The notes under the pieces were generated by a model. The model was not told the origin of the DNA. It saw only the letters and a program-made list of their open reading frames with translations, and did not search any database. Source: Nitrobium sp046350935 (GTDB lineage Bacteria; Nitrospirota; Thermodesulfovibrionia; Thermodesulfovibrionales; Dissulfurispiraceae). From it: a DNA stretch of 64,000 bases. A program made the position numbers and the translations under genes. Below are positions 44,503 to 53,918 of the stretch, piece after piece; within the stretch, counting starts at the first letter, position 1; each line of letters starts with the position of its first letter. The DNA is taken from NCBI GenBank assembly GCA_046350935.1, contig JAXLZK010000006.1:62001-126000 (forward strand). The letters run 5' to 3'.

Positions 44503-45561
44503 ATGGCGAAAAGATTGGATTTTTCAAAACTATCCCGGAAAAATATCCGCTCCCTGCGCCCGTACGAGGCGAAGGAGACACCCTGCAGGGTGAAGCTGGA
44601 TGCCAATGAGAGCCCGTACGCGCCTTTTCCCCTCGAGGAGTGGAAGGAGAGGGCGCTCTCCCTCAACCGGTACCCCGACCCGAATGCCGGAGAACTGAAA
44701 AGAAGGATCTCCCGGGCCTTTTCCGTTCGTCCGGAGGAGGTCCTCCTGGGGAACGGCTCCGACGAGCTGATCTACTGCCTGATTACCGCCTTCGGGGGGC
44801 CTGTTTTCTATCCTGTCCCGACCTTTTCCATGTACGGAATCATCGCCCAGGCCTTGGGGGCAGAGCACAGAGGGATCCCCCTTGACGGGGAATTCGATCT
44901 CGACAGGGAAAAAATGCTCGCTGCCGTGAAGGAAGGGCGTCCTTCCCTTCTCTTTCTCAGCTCCCCGAATAACCCCACGGGAAACTGCTTCTCCACCGAC
45001 AAGATCCTCAGGATCGTCGAGGCGTCAAAGGGGATCGTGGTGGTGGATGAGGCGTATCAGCCCTTTTCGAGCGAAAGGGGTTTTCTCCCTTTCCTGAAGG
45101 ACTACCCGAACCTCGTCGTGCTCAGGACGCTGAGCAAGATCGGGTTTGCCTCCCTGAGGGTAGGGTTCATGATGGCGGACAGGGGGCTGATTGCCGAGGT
45201 GAACAAGGTGAGGCTTCCTTTTAATATCAACGGCATTTCCCAAGCGGTGGCGGCGGAGGCCTTCAAGAGGAGGAGGGCTGTCCAAGCAGCGGTGAGGAGC
45301 GTTATTGCGGAAAGAGAAAGGCTCTCGGCTGCGCTGCGCACTTTCGAGGGCGTCACCCCGTATCCCTCAGAGGCAAACTTCGTCCTGATGACGGTGAAAG
45401 ACGCTGAAGCCGTGCACCGGAAGCTGCAGAAGGCGGGGGTGCTGGTGAGGAACCTGAGCGGCGCCATCAAGGGGGCTTTGCGGGTCACCGTCGGCACTCC
45501 CGAGGAGAATACCCTTTTCCTTGAGGCGTTGAAAAAAGCGGTGGGGAGGAAAAAGAGATGA
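44503..45561 (+). CDS. hisC: histidinol-phosphate aminotransferase
   Basis: 352 residues, PLP-dependent, converts imidazole acetol phosphate to histidinol phosphate. Motifs: KLDANESPYAPF, LGNGSDELI, SSPNNPTGNCF, VVVDEAYQPF, the PLP Lys in TLSKIGFASLRVG and a C-terminal LRVTVGTPEEN (Arg). The ATG at 44503 is the first codon after a strong promoter and has no Shine-Dalgarno site. The stop overlaps the hisB start (ATGA). Other his genes are not in the window. Confidence 0.95.
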   Translation: MAKRLDFSKLSRKNIRSLRPYEAKETPCRVKLDANESPYAPFPLEEWKERALSLNRYPDPNAGELKRRISRAFSVRPEEVLLGNGSDELIYCLITAFGGPVFYPVPTFSMYGIIAQALGAEHRGIPLDGEFDLDREKMLAAVKEGRPSLLFLSSPNNPTGNCFSTDKILRIVEASKGIVVVDEAYQPFSSERGFLPFLKDYPNLVVLRTLSKIGFASLRVGFMMADRGLIAEVNKVRLPFNINGISQAVAAEAFKRRRAVQAAVRSVIAERERLSAALRTFEGVTPYPSEANFVLMTVKDAEAVHRKLQKAGVLVRNLSGAIKGALRVTVGTPEENTLFLEALKKAVGRKKR

Positions 45562-46145
45562 AGAGACGCGCCACTTTTGAACGGGCAACGAAAGAGACGG
45601 ACATTTCGGTTGTCATAGACCTTGACGGGAAGGGGGAGTGCGAGGTGAACACTTCCATTCCCTTCCTCGATCACATGCTCACCCTGTTTTCCTTTCACGG
45701 CCTCATGGACCTTACGGTCAGGGCGAAGGGGGATATCGAGATCGACTACCACCACCTGATGGAAGACCTCGGGATCACCCTCGGCGAAGCGATCAGGAAG
45801 GCGGCGGGGGAGAAGAAGGGGATACGAAGGTACGGGAACGCTCTGATCCCCATGGATGAGAGTCTTGCGCAGGTGGTCCTCGATCTGAGCGGGAGGCCTT
45901 ACCTGGTGTACAAGGTCTCCCCCTCCGCGGGAACGCTCAGGGACTTGGAGGTGTCCCTTTTCGAGGACTTTTTCCGGGCGCTTTCGAACCATGCCATGAT
46001 GAATCTCCACATCATCGTCCACTACGGCAGGGACCTCCACCACATCTTCGAGGCTATTTTCAAGGCCTTCGGGCGGTCGCTGCGGGAGGCGGTTTCCCTC
46101 GATCAGCGGATCAGGGGGGTCCCCACCACCAAGGGAAAGCTGTAG
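45558..46145 (+). CDS. hisB: imidazoleglycerol-phosphate dehydratase
   Basis: 195 residues, mono-functional HisB of histidine synthesis. The Mn-binding motifs FLDHMLTLFSFHG, DYHHLMEDLGI and HHIFEAIFKAFGRSLREAV are all present. Start overlaps the hisC stop (ATGA), so the two are co-translated. A hairpin follows the stop. Confidence 0.97.
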   Translation: MKRRATFERATKETDISVVIDLDGKGECEVNTSIPFLDHMLTLFSFHGLMDLTVRAKGDIEIDYHHLMEDLGITLGEAIRKAAGEKKGIRRYGNALIPMDESLAQVVLDLSGRPYLVYKVSPSAGTLRDLEVSLFEDFFRALSNHAMMNLHIIVHYGRDLHHIFEAIFKAFGRSLREAVSLDQRIRGVPTTKGKL

Positions 46146-46150
46146 GGCGC

Positions 46151-46187
46151 ATCCCGGCACGCTTTTTTGTCGGAAAGCGTGCGGGAT
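46151..46187 (+). terminator. hairpin after hisB
   Basis: ATCCC-G-GCACGCTTT pairs with AAAGCGTGC-GGGAT across an 8-nt loop. A T run lies in the stem/loop, not after it, so termination is possible but not classical. Confidence 0.5.
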
Positions 46188-46289
46188 CAGTGGTATACTT
46201 TCAGTAAGGGCTGTAGATCACCAGGCAGTGCAGGCAGCCGGCCGTGCTACCGGCCGGTGCGCCTCCGCTCCCTGATACGAGGTGCGGCG

Positions 46290-47405
46290 ATGAGCACTCC
46301 CCTGCAGGCAGGCTCCGTAAAAATAGCTTCGGTCATGGGAATTCCCATCCGGGTCCACTTTTCCTGGCTTATTATCTTCGGCCTTATCACCTGGTCTCTC
46401 TCCACCTTCTACTTCCCCCACGCCGCCCCCGACCTTCCTGCCCGGCACTATTGGCTGGGGGGGGTCGCCGCGGCCCTTCTGCTCTTTTTTTCCGTGGCGT
46501 TCCATGAGCTCCTCCACTCGTTTGTCGCCCTGAAATATAAACTCCCCATCTCCGACATCACGCTGTTCATCTTCGGGGGGGTAAGCCAGATGAAGGGAGA
46601 GCCGCCGAACCCGCAGGCGGAGTTCAGGATCGCGATTGCCGGACCGCTTTCGAGCTTTTTCCTTGCGGGCGTCTTCTATGCGGCATACTATCTGGTTTCC
46701 GCCGGGGTGGCGCGGGCACTGCTCTGGTATCTCACGCAGCTGAACTTCGTCCTCGGGGTTTTCAACCTGATCCCCGGCTTTCCCATGGACGGGGGAAGGG
46801 TGGTGAGGGCCTATCTCTGGAACAGATCCAGGGACTTTTTATACGCGACGCGGAAGGCTTCGGGATACGGGCAGATCATCGCGCTGCTCTTCATCCTTTT
46901 CGGGGTGTTCACGCTCTTTACCGGATATTCCGGGGGCCTCTGGCTGATGCTGATCGGGTGGTTTCTCTATTCAGCCGCGCAGTCGAGCTACCAGCAGGCG
47001 AATCTTCACGAAATGCTCCGGGGTATCAAGGTGCGGAATATCATGGTGAAAGACATGGTCGGCATACCTTCCGAAACGCCCGTAGAGGCGGCGGTCAACG
47101 ATTACTTCCTGCGCTATGGATTCGGGGGGTTTCCGGTGATGGAGGGGGGGCGCTTTCTGGGCTTCGTCTCGATGAAGGAAGTGAAGGACGTCCCCCGCGA
47201 GGAGTGGCGGAGCAGACGGGTCGGCGAGATCGTCGTGCCTCACGACCGGAAAGGGGAGATCGAAGAGGACAGCGACGCGATGAAAGCGCTGGAGAAGATG
47301 ATCGGCGAGGACCGGGGCAGGCTTGCCGTGATGGGCAACGGCGGAATCGTCGGTCTGATAACGCGGAATGGGATTGCAAAATACCTCCAGATAATGGGCA
47401 GATAA
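46290..47405 (+). CDS. site-2 protease family membrane metalloprotease with CBS pair
   Basis: 371 residues. Several transmembrane helices, zinc-site motifs HELLHSF (HExxH form) and NLIPGFPMDGGR (the third ligand Asp), followed by a tandem CBS domain (about 240-370). S2P enzymes cut transmembrane segments of regulatory proteins; the CBS pair may sense adenine nucleotides. The ATG at 46290 follows GAGGTG; an in-frame opening back to 46167 is not supported. It has no obvious substrate gene next to it. Confidence 0.9.
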   Translation: MSTPLQAGSVKIASVMGIPIRVHFSWLIIFGLITWSLSTFYFPHAAPDLPARHYWLGGVAAALLLFFSVAFHELLHSFVALKYKLPISDITLFIFGGVSQMKGEPPNPQAEFRIAIAGPLSSFFLAGVFYAAYYLVSAGVARALLWYLTQLNFVLGVFNLIPGFPMDGGRVVRAYLWNRSRDFLYATRKASGYGQIIALLFILFGVFTLFTGYSGGLWLMLIGWFLYSAAQSSYQQANLHEMLRGIKVRNIMVKDMVGIPSETPVEAAVNDYFLRYGFGGFPVMEGGRFLGFVSMKEVKDVPREEWRSRRVGEIVVPHDRKGEIEEDSDAMKALEKMIGEDRGRLAVMGNGGIVGLITRNGIAKYLQIMGR

Positions 47406-47433
47406 GGAGCAGCCTCCGGACGCTCCGCTTCCC

Positions 47434-47463
47434 TTGCTTTCGCTCTGTTTGAATCAGTATAAT
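47434..47463 (+). promoter_or_regulatory. promoter of a probable leaderless thyX transcript
   Basis: TTGCTT (47434-47439), 18 nt, perfect TATAAT (47458-47463), five bases before ATG 47469. Confidence 0.65.
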
Positions 47464-47468
47464 CCTTC

Positions 47469-48197
47469 ATGTCCGAAGCAAAACTGAAGGTACTGCTTCT
47501 CCGCTGTACGCCCGATCCTGAAGAGGCGGTCGCGCTGGCGGCAAAGCTGTGCTACAGCCCCTCCTCCATCGAATCTCTCCGTGGAAAAATCAAGTCCGGG
47601 GACCAGAAGGCCTTTGTGGAGAGGCTGATGAAAATGGGGCATCTGAGCCCCCTGGAGCACGCCTCGTTCACTTTTGCGGTCGAGGGCATATCGAGAGCCT
47701 GCTCCCATCAACTGGTGCGCCACCGCATCGCTTCCTATTCCCAGCAGTCGCAGCGCTATGTCGGCGAGGCGGACGGCTTCGACTACCTCATCCCTCCTGC
47801 GATCCGGGAAGACAAGGAGCTGAGGAGGTACTTCGCCGCTTGTATGGCGGAGGCGCAGAGAGCCTACAACCACCTGGTCGAAAAACTGAACGAAAAAGGC
47901 ATCCGCGGGGAGGCGGCGAACCAGGACGCCCGCTTCGTCCTGCCCAACGCGGCGGAGACGAAGATCATCGTCACCATGAATGCGCGCGAGCTGCTGCACT
48001 TTTTCGGGCAGAGGTGCTGCAACCGGGCCCAGTGGGAGATACGGCGCATGGCGGAAAGGATGCTCCACCTCGCCAAAAAGGCCGCTCCGGTCATCTTTGC
48101 GCAGGCGGGCCCCGGCTGTCTCCGCGCCCCCTGCCCCGAGGGGGAGTATACCTGCGGAAAAGCAAGGGAAGTGCGCAAAAAATACAGGGCCGCATAG
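47469..48197 (+). CDS. thyX: flavin-dependent thymidylate synthase
   Basis: 242 residues. FAD- and NADPH-dependent conversion of dUMP to dTMP. The ThyX signature RHRIASYSQQSQR (RHRx7S) is exact; HLSPLEHASFTF and NARELLHFFGQRCC also fit. The start lies five bases after a perfect -10 box without a Shine-Dalgarno site. ThyX instead of ThyA is common in anaerobes. Only 36 nt separate it from the next gene. Confidence 0.97.
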   Translation: MSEAKLKVLLLRCTPDPEEAVALAAKLCYSPSSIESLRGKIKSGDQKAFVERLMKMGHLSPLEHASFTFAVEGISRACSHQLVRHRIASYSQQSQRYVGEADGFDYLIPPAIREDKELRRYFAACMAEAQRAYNHLVEKLNEKGIRGEAANQDARFVLPNAAETKIIVTMNARELLHFFGQRCCNRAQWEIRRMAERMLHLAKKAAPVIFAQAGPGCLRAPCPEGEYTCGKAREVRKKYRAA

Positions 48198-48233
48198 CGG
48201 ACAGCCCCGTGTCGTGTCCGGGAGGGAGGAAGG

Positions 48234-49466
48234 ATGCTCGATGAAAAGCAGAAACTGACCCATATCATCGATCTCGGACACGAAATCGCCCGTGTGCATG
48301 ATGTCGACCTCCTCCTGGAGAGAATCCTGACGGTGGCCCGCCGGTTTGTCAACGCCGATGCAGGCTCCATCTATATCAAGGAGGGGAACCGCCTGAAGTT
48401 CAGCTATACGCAGAACGAGACCATGCAGAAGAAGCTCCCTGAGGGGCAGAAGCTCCTTTATTCCACCTTCTCCATTCCCATCGACAACGAGTCCATCGCG
48501 GGGTATGTCGCCGGCACCGGGAGGATGCTGAACATCCCGGATGTCTACGAGCTGCCGGAGGGAGTGCCCTACTCCTTCAACAAGGGCTATGACGAGCTCT
48601 CCCGGTATCGCACCAAGTCGGTCCTCACTTTTCCCCTTACCAACAACAGGGGAGAGGTCATCGGCGTGCTGCAGTTGATCAACGCCATGGACGGGGAGGG
48701 GAACATCCTGCCCTTCGCCGGGGAGGACGAGCCGTTTATCCTGCATTTCGCCAACAGTGCGGCCATCGCGATCGAACGGGCGCAGATGACGAGGGCCATT
48801 ATCCTGAGGATGATCAGGATGGCGGAATTGCGCGATCCGAAGGAGACGGGGGCGCATGTGAACCGCGTTGCGGCGTTTGCGGTGGAAATCTACGAGCGGT
48901 GGGCCTCCGCGCGGGGGGTCCCTTCAAAGGAGATAGAGAAGAACAGGGATATCCTGAGGATGGCTGCAATGCTCCACGACGTCGGGAAAGTGGCCATTTC
49001 CGACACGATTCTCAAGAAGCCCGCCCGGCTCGACCCCGAGGAGTTCGAAGCGATGAAGCAGCACACCTACCTCGGGGCCCGCCTCTTTTCCGATACGTAT
49101 TCGGAATTCGACGAGGCATCGTCCCTCGTGTCGCTGAACCATCACGAACGTTGGGACGGGAGCGGCTACCCCGGACACATCAATGCCCTGAGCGGCCAGC
49201 CGATGCTGGGCTACGAGGGGCAGAGCGGAAAGGCGCTGGGCAAGAAAGCCGAGGAAATTCCCCCCTTCGGCAGGGTGGTGGCTATTGCGGACGTGTACGA
49301 CGCCCTCTGCTCCCGAAGGGCCTACAAAGACCCCTGGGACGAGGAGCAGGTGCTCGAGACGATGCGGAGCGAGAGCGGAAAGCACTTCGACCCGGAAATG
49401 ATCGAAGCCTTCTTTTCCATCCTCGACATCATCCGCTCTATCGGGCAGCGGTATCCGAATGCCTGA
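48234..49466 (+). CDS. GAF-HD-GYP c-di-GMP phosphodiesterase
   Basis: 410 residues. A GAF domain (about 15-180; DAGSIYIKEGNRL, FPLTNNRGEVIGVLQLIN) precedes an HD-GYP domain with the metal motif MLHDVGKVAI and HHERWDGSGYP, both intact. No transmembrane helix, so it senses a cytosolic small molecule. GGGAGGAAGG precedes the ATG. Its end overlaps the convergent ATP-grasp gene by 29 nt. Confidence 0.94.
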   Translation: MLDEKQKLTHIIDLGHEIARVHDVDLLLERILTVARRFVNADAGSIYIKEGNRLKFSYTQNETMQKKLPEGQKLLYSTFSIPIDNESIAGYVAGTGRMLNIPDVYELPEGVPYSFNKGYDELSRYRTKSVLTFPLTNNRGEVIGVLQLINAMDGEGNILPFAGEDEPFILHFANSAAIAIERAQMTRAIILRMIRMAELRDPKETGAHVNRVAAFAVEIYERWASARGVPSKEIEKNRDILRMAAMLHDVGKVAISDTILKKPARLDPEEFEAMKQHTYLGARLFSDTYSEFDEASSLVSLNHHERWDGSGYPGHINALSGQPMLGYEGQSGKALGKKAEEIPPFGRVVAIADVYDALCSRRAYKDPWDEEQVLETMRSESGKHFDPEMIEAFFSILDIIRSIGQRYPNA

Positions 49467-50157
49467 GGAGCAGCTTCGCGTCCAGGATCATGGCCCCCTC
49501 CGGGTAGAGGGCGACCGGGTTCAGGTCCACCTCCTCCACCATTCCGGTTGCCATGATGTCCGATACGGCAAGGAGAATGCGTAGGAGCGCCTCCCTGTCC
49601 ACCGGGGGGGTTCCCCGGTATCCTTCGAGGAGGGGGCGCCCCCGGCTCTGCCGTATGAGCCATAGGGCATCCGCGCGGGAGAGGGGAGCGAGGGCAAAGG
49701 AGCTGTCCCTGAGCAGCTCCACAAGGACGCCTCCCATGCCGAACATCACGACCGGACCGAACTGAATATCGTTGATGCCCCCCGCTATTACTTCGACGCC
49801 GGACGGAGCCGTCTCCTCTACAAGGACCCCCTCCGCCCCGCTGATCGCCATGAGGTCCGCCGCTGCGGCGCGCAGCTCCTCCTCGTCCTTCAGCCCGGTC
49901 CGCACCCCCCGGAGTTCGCTTTTTGAGGAGATGCCGGCAGCCGAGACCTTCGCCACGAGGGGATAGGGGACGCCGGGAGGCGGCGCGACCGGCTCTCCCC
50001 TGCCGATGAAGATGCCCCGGGGGACGGGCAGCCCCGTCTGCCGCACGATTTCCTTCGCCTCATGTTCGAGCAGGGCATGTCTGCCTGCATACCGCTCCAG
50101 GAATCTTCTCCCGAAAGGCGGGGCGATGCTGCCCGGTGCGACCGGAGCGGTATCCAT
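49438..50157 (-). CDS. ADP-forming acyl-CoA synthetase beta (ATP-grasp) subunit
   Basis: 239 residues. ATP-grasp domain of ADP-forming acetyl/acyl-CoA synthetases: ALLEHEAKEIVRQTGLPVPRG, YPLVAKVSAAGISSKSELRGV, ADLMAISGAEGVLVEE, GPVVMFGMGGVLVELLRD and the closing VEEVDLNPVALYPEG. With the alpha subunit (52557-53918) it would turn acyl-CoA + ADP + Pi to acid + ATP. Unusually, three intergenic spaces and two signalling genes separate the two subunit genes. The ATG at 50157 has GGGAGG upstream. Confidence 0.92.
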   Translation of the reverse strand: MDTAPVAPGSIAPPFGRRFLERYAGRHALLEHEAKEIVRQTGLPVPRGIFIGRGEPVAPPPGVPYPLVAKVSAAGISSKSELRGVRTGLKDEEELRAAAADLMAISGAEGVLVEETAPSGVEVIAGGINDIQFGPVVMFGMGGVLVELLRDSSFALAPLSRADALWLIRQSRGRPLLEGYRGTPPVDREALLRILLAVSDIMATGMVEEVDLNPVALYPEGAMILDAKLLLRHSDTAAR

Positions 50158-50296
50158 GGTATCCTCCCGTACAGCGCCGCTGCGCCGCTGCAGTGCGCTC
50201 AAAAGCAGGTGCTCCCTGAATCATAAAGCATCCATGAAAAATCCGCAACGGACCTCCGGCAGGCTGCTTCTCCGGCTGCGGAGGAGGACGGGGGCG

Positions 50297-51604
50297 TCAG
50301 GAGCGCCGGGAGGCGTGCCGGAAGATGCTGACGCTGTTGCGCTTCTTCTTCGCCCGGTAGAGGGCGTTGTCGGCTGCCTGGTACAGAGATTGGTATTTGT
50401 CGAACTGGTAGTTCTGCGTGCAGACGATGCCGATGCTGATGGTCGTCCGCATGCTCACCCCCCTTAAGCTCAGGGACGCGAACTCCTCCTGCAGACGAAG
50501 GGCGAAGGAATGGGAGACGGTCTCATCGGCGTTGAGGAGGATATAGGCGAACTCGTCTCCCCCGATCCGCCCGATGGTGTCTCCCTTTCTGCCTGCCCTG
50601 CCGAGGAAGCGCCCCAGACCTTTTATTACCCTGTCTCCCGTGATGTGGCCGTAGGTATCGTTGATGGGCTTGAGGTTGTCGAGGTCGATGACGAGAAGCG
50701 CGAAGTGCTCCTCGTACCGGAGCGCCCGCGAGAACTCCTGTTCGAGGCGCATGAAAAAGAAGCGCCTGTTGTACAACCCGGTCAGGGAATCGGTCACCGC
50801 AATTTTATGGAGCTTTCTGTTGTTCTTGACGAGCTCTTTCGTCTTCTCCGCCACTTCGCGGCGCAGCGCTTCGTTCCACCCTCTCGTCCTGTTGTAGAGG
50901 GTGGCGAGCGTGATCATCTGTCCGACATAGCCGGAAAGGAGTATCATGAGCTGCACCCTGGCCGGGTCAAAGGTGTCCGGTGCGGAATGGCTGAGATTGA
51001 TGACGCCGATGACGCCCTCGTTGTTCCGGAGCGGTATCGAGAGCAGGGAGCCGACCTCCACTCCCATCGAAAGGGGCTTGAAGCGCTTGTCCTGTGCTAC
51101 GTCGGGCACGAAGAGGTGCTCGCCGCTCTCCGCGACCGTGCCGGCTATCCCCTCCCCTAACCGTATCAGGCGGGCTTTCCCCCCCTTTTTCTTCGGTGCG
51201 ACCGCGTACTTGTCGCCCTTGCCCTTTCCCGCCGCGATGCGGAGGTGTTCTCCTTCCGGCTCTTTCAGCATGATGGAGCAGTTCTCGAATTCAAGGTCTT
51301 GGGAGAGGACATCGACGATCTCCCTGCAGAGGCTGTCGATGTCCTGCGGTCCTTCTCCGATCCGGTCGATCCGGATCAGGGCGGAAAGAACGCGGAGCGT
51401 CATTTCGCAGAGCATTTCGGTACTGTTCAGCGCCTGGAGGGAAAGCTTCGAGTAGCGCTGGAGGGTGGCGGCCTGCTCGCATCTCTTCCTGATCTCCTCC
51501 GCAAGCGCCTGCTCGCGGGACGAAATCTTCCCGGTGGGGAGGGCGGTGCGCCCTTCTTCTGCGAGGACCCTCTCCAGCCATTCCAGGAAGGGCCGGCTGC
51601 TCAC
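50297..51604 (-). CDS. GAF-GGDEF diguanylate cyclase
   Basis: 435 residues. A helical N-terminal segment, GAF domain (about 105-260) and GGDEF domain with intact GRIGGDEFAYILL. TDSLTGLYNRRFFF begins the cyclase domain. No inhibitory-site RxxD is obvious. It starts with GTG overlapping the HDOD stop (GTGA), so the two are coupled. No membrane helix. It makes cyclic di-GMP in response to an unknown cytosolic signal. Confidence 0.92.
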   Translation of the reverse strand: MSSRPFLEWLERVLAEEGRTALPTGKISSREQALAEEIRKRCEQAATLQRYSKLSLQALNSTEMLCEMTLRVLSALIRIDRIGEGPQDIDSLCREIVDVLSQDLEFENCSIMLKEPEGEHLRIAAGKGKGDKYAVAPKKKGGKARLIRLGEGIAGTVAESGEHLFVPDVAQDKRFKPLSMGVEVGSLLSIPLRNNEGVIGVINLSHSAPDTFDPARVQLMILLSGYVGQMITLATLYNRTRGWNEALRREVAEKTKELVKNNRKLHKIAVTDSLTGLYNRRFFFMRLEQEFSRALRYEEHFALLVIDLDNLKPINDTYGHITGDRVIKGLGRFLGRAGRKGDTIGRIGGDEFAYILLNADETVSHSFALRLQEEFASLSLRGVSMRTTISIGIVCTQNYQFDKYQSLYQAADNALYRAKKKRNSVSIFRHASRRS

Positions 51605-52443
51605 GCGAAAAATACTCCGCCCGAAAAGATGCTCGCGTCGATTCCTTCCGCAATTTCTTCGACCCTGGCCCGGGAGAGGGCGAGAGCTTCCAGCGCAGAG
51701 AGGTCCAGGGGGTATCCCCGGCTCTTCTCGTTCGGGGCGTGGAATTTCCGGATGGCGAGGTAGTCCGCGAGATGGACCACCGCAGACATGGCGACGTGCT
51801 CTTTCGCCAGGGACGGGGTATGGTGATGGAGGATGGCTTCCCAGATGCTCAGGGGGAGACGCCAGTGGTCCGCCAGCCACGCCCCCACTTCGGCATGGGT
51901 AGAGCCGAGGGCCTTCTTTTCCGCCTCCATTGGCCATTCACCCTCTCCCCTCTCATCGAACGTCTTCCGGTAGATGTCGGGGGAAAAACGGTTCAGGAGG
52001 AGAAAGCCGAGATCATGCAGCATTCCGCTGAGGAAATACTCCTCGGTCTTCTTCAGTCCCGCTCGTTCGGCGATGTGCTTCGCCAGAATTCCCACTGCCA
52101 GGGAGTGGTGATACAGCTTCCGGTACCCGTAGGCGAGCTCCTGGCTGCCGCTGTCGAAAAGGGTCGTCAGGGAGATCCCCAACGCGATATTCCGGACGTT
52201 GTTGACCCCGATCCTCTGGATAGCGCAGGCGATGGTGGGGCAGGAGGAGGTGCGCCCGAAGAGCGCCGAATTGGAAAAGCTCACGATTCTCGCTGCGATG
52301 GCAGGGTCCTGCTGTATGATGCTTTCCAGCTTCCCGAGAGTGGCTTTCTCATCTTCGGCGAGGGTCAGGATCTGATGGGCGATAACCGGAATGGTAGGAA
52401 GCTTAGTAGTTTTTTGTATAAGAAGCCGCAATGAATCGATCAA
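51601..52443 (-). CDS. HDOD domain protein
   Basis: 280 residues, HDOD domain (PF08668) type: KLPTIPVIAHQILTLAEDE, IIQQDPAIAARIVSFSNSALFG, LGISLTTLF, the HD-like SGMLHDLGFLLL and HAEVGAWLADHW. The family is regulatory and usually lacks full hydrolase metal sites. It starts with TTG. It is coupled to the GAF-GGDEF gene that follows and is placed between the alpha and beta genes of the acyl-CoA synthetase. Confidence 0.9.
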   Translation of the reverse strand: MIDSLRLLIQKTTKLPTIPVIAHQILTLAEDEKATLGKLESIIQQDPAIAARIVSFSNSALFGRTSSCPTIACAIQRIGVNNVRNIALGISLTTLFDSGSQELAYGYRKLYHHSLAVGILAKHIAERAGLKKTEEYFLSGMLHDLGFLLLNRFSPDIYRKTFDERGEGEWPMEAEKKALGSTHAEVGAWLADHWRLPLSIWEAILHHHTPSLAKEHVAMSAVVHLADYLAIRKFHAPNEKSRGYPLDLSALEALALSRARVEEIAEGIDASIFSGGVFFA

Positions 52444-52556
52444 AATACTGTTTCCTTTTCCTTGTGGTTCAGCCCCTTTGCGGCAGAACGAGGTTTTTCC
52501 CCCCTCGTTTTTCCCTGTACCACCCGTACAAATTTACCAGAGCGGTTGCAATTATT

Positions 52557-53918
52557 TCAACACAATAACGCTTTCAGTCCCTGCACCGCGCGTTCGGGGG
52601 AGGGGTAGGCGGGGACCCCCGCCTTCTCCATGAGCCGGGCAAGAGGCCGGCCGCCGCCGTCATTCGACGTGTAGAGCACCATCGGTTTGCCCGTCTTCTC
52701 CTTGAAAGCACGGACCAGCTCCGCAAGGCGGAGGGAGATGCCGATGACCCCTGTCAGGGCGATGATCAGAAAGCCGTCGTACGCCTCCTGCACCTCCTCG
52801 AGTGCGGCCAGGTAATCCTCATCCCGTACCTGTGCGGTAAGGTCGACGGGGTTTGTAACACTGAAAAAGGAGGGGAATATCCCTTTGAGCTTTCGTATTT
52901 TTTCTTCCGGCACGCGCGTGACGTCCAGGCCCTGCCGCATGCACTCGTCTGCTGCGAGGACCCCCGCGCCCCCGCCGTTGGTGACAATGCAGACCCGCTT
53001 CCCCGTCTTCCGGCCGGACAGGGCCGGCCCCTGATGCGAGAGGGCCTTGGCCGAATCGATGAGCCCGTCGAGGTCGCCCGCCTCGCGTATCCCGAACTGC
53101 CGGAGAAGGGAGGCGAAGACCTCGTATTTCCCGGCAAGCCGCCCGGTATGGGAGTATGCCGCGGTCCGGCCGCCTTCCCCTTTCCCGGCTTTCAGGACGA
53201 TAAGGGGCTTCTTCTCCCCGAGCAGGCGCGCTTTTTCGAGGAACTTCCTCCCCTCCCCCAGGGATTCGATATAGGAGACGACGACCTGCGTCGCATCGTC
53301 CTCCCTGAGGTGCTCGTACAGGTCCCCTTCATCGATATCGACGGCATTCCCGTACCCCACTGCCGAGGACACCCCGGCGTTTGCCGCCCGTAGCGCCTCG
53401 AAGAGAATGGTCATGACCGCTCCGCTCTGGGAAAGGATTGCGATATTCCCCCTTTTCGGCCTCTTCAGCCTTTCGTACGGGATGAAGAAGGTGTCGAGCC
53501 TCCGGCGCGGATGATAAATTCCCATGCAGTTCGGACCGAGCAGCCGTATCCCGCTTGCCCGCCCGATCTCCCTGATTTCGTCCTGCAGGTCCTTCCGCCC
53601 CGCCTCCGCAAAGCCGGAGCTGACGATGACGGCGCAGCGCACTCTGCCCCGGAGGTCGCGCAGGATGTCCGCCACTTCTGAGGCGGGCCGCATGATCACC
53701 GCGAGATCGAGGGGCCGGTCCGCGGGATACGGCACCTCCCGGGGCGAGGGGTAGGCCGTGTATCCCATGAGCTCCCGGTATTTCGGGTTCACTGGGTAGA
53801 CTTTCCCCGGAAATTTTTTGAGGTTCCTGAGGACAATGCCGCCCAGCTTCGCTTCGGTGTGGGCGGCGCCGATGAGGACGACGGACTCGGGCGCGAAGAG
53901 GGCGTTCAGGGAGCTCAT
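52557..53918 (-). CDS. ADP-forming acyl-CoA synthetase alpha (CoA-binding) subunit
   Basis: 453 residues. CoA-binding Rossmann domain (PESVVLIGAAHTEAKLGGIVLRNL, with KVYPVNPKY), then succinyl-CoA ligase-like domains containing RLLGPNCMGIYHP, AILSQSGAVM (phospho-His loop region), HTGRLAGKYEVF and VTNGGGAGVLAADEC. The start overlaps the E2 stop (ATGA), linking it directly to the 2-oxoacid dehydrogenase. This would allow acyl-CoA made by that complex to yield ATP. The beta subunit is encoded further downstream. Confidence 0.93.
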   Translation of the reverse strand: MSSLNALFAPESVVLIGAAHTEAKLGGIVLRNLKKFPGKVYPVNPKYRELMGYTAYPSPREVPYPADRPLDLAVIMRPASEVADILRDLRGRVRCAVIVSSGFAEAGRKDLQDEIREIGRASGIRLLGPNCMGIYHPRRRLDTFFIPYERLKRPKRGNIAILSQSGAVMTILFEALRAANAGVSSAVGYGNAVDIDEGDLYEHLREDDATQVVVSYIESLGEGRKFLEKARLLGEKKPLIVLKAGKGEGGRTAAYSHTGRLAGKYEVFASLLRQFGIREAGDLDGLIDSAKALSHQGPALSGRKTGKRVCIVTNGGGAGVLAADECMRQGLDVTRVPEEKIRKLKGIFPSFFSVTNPVDLTAQVRDEDYLAALEEVQEAYDGFLIIALTGVIGISLRLAELVRAFKEKTGKPMVLYTSNDGGGRPLARLMEKAGVPAYPSPERAVQGLKALLC

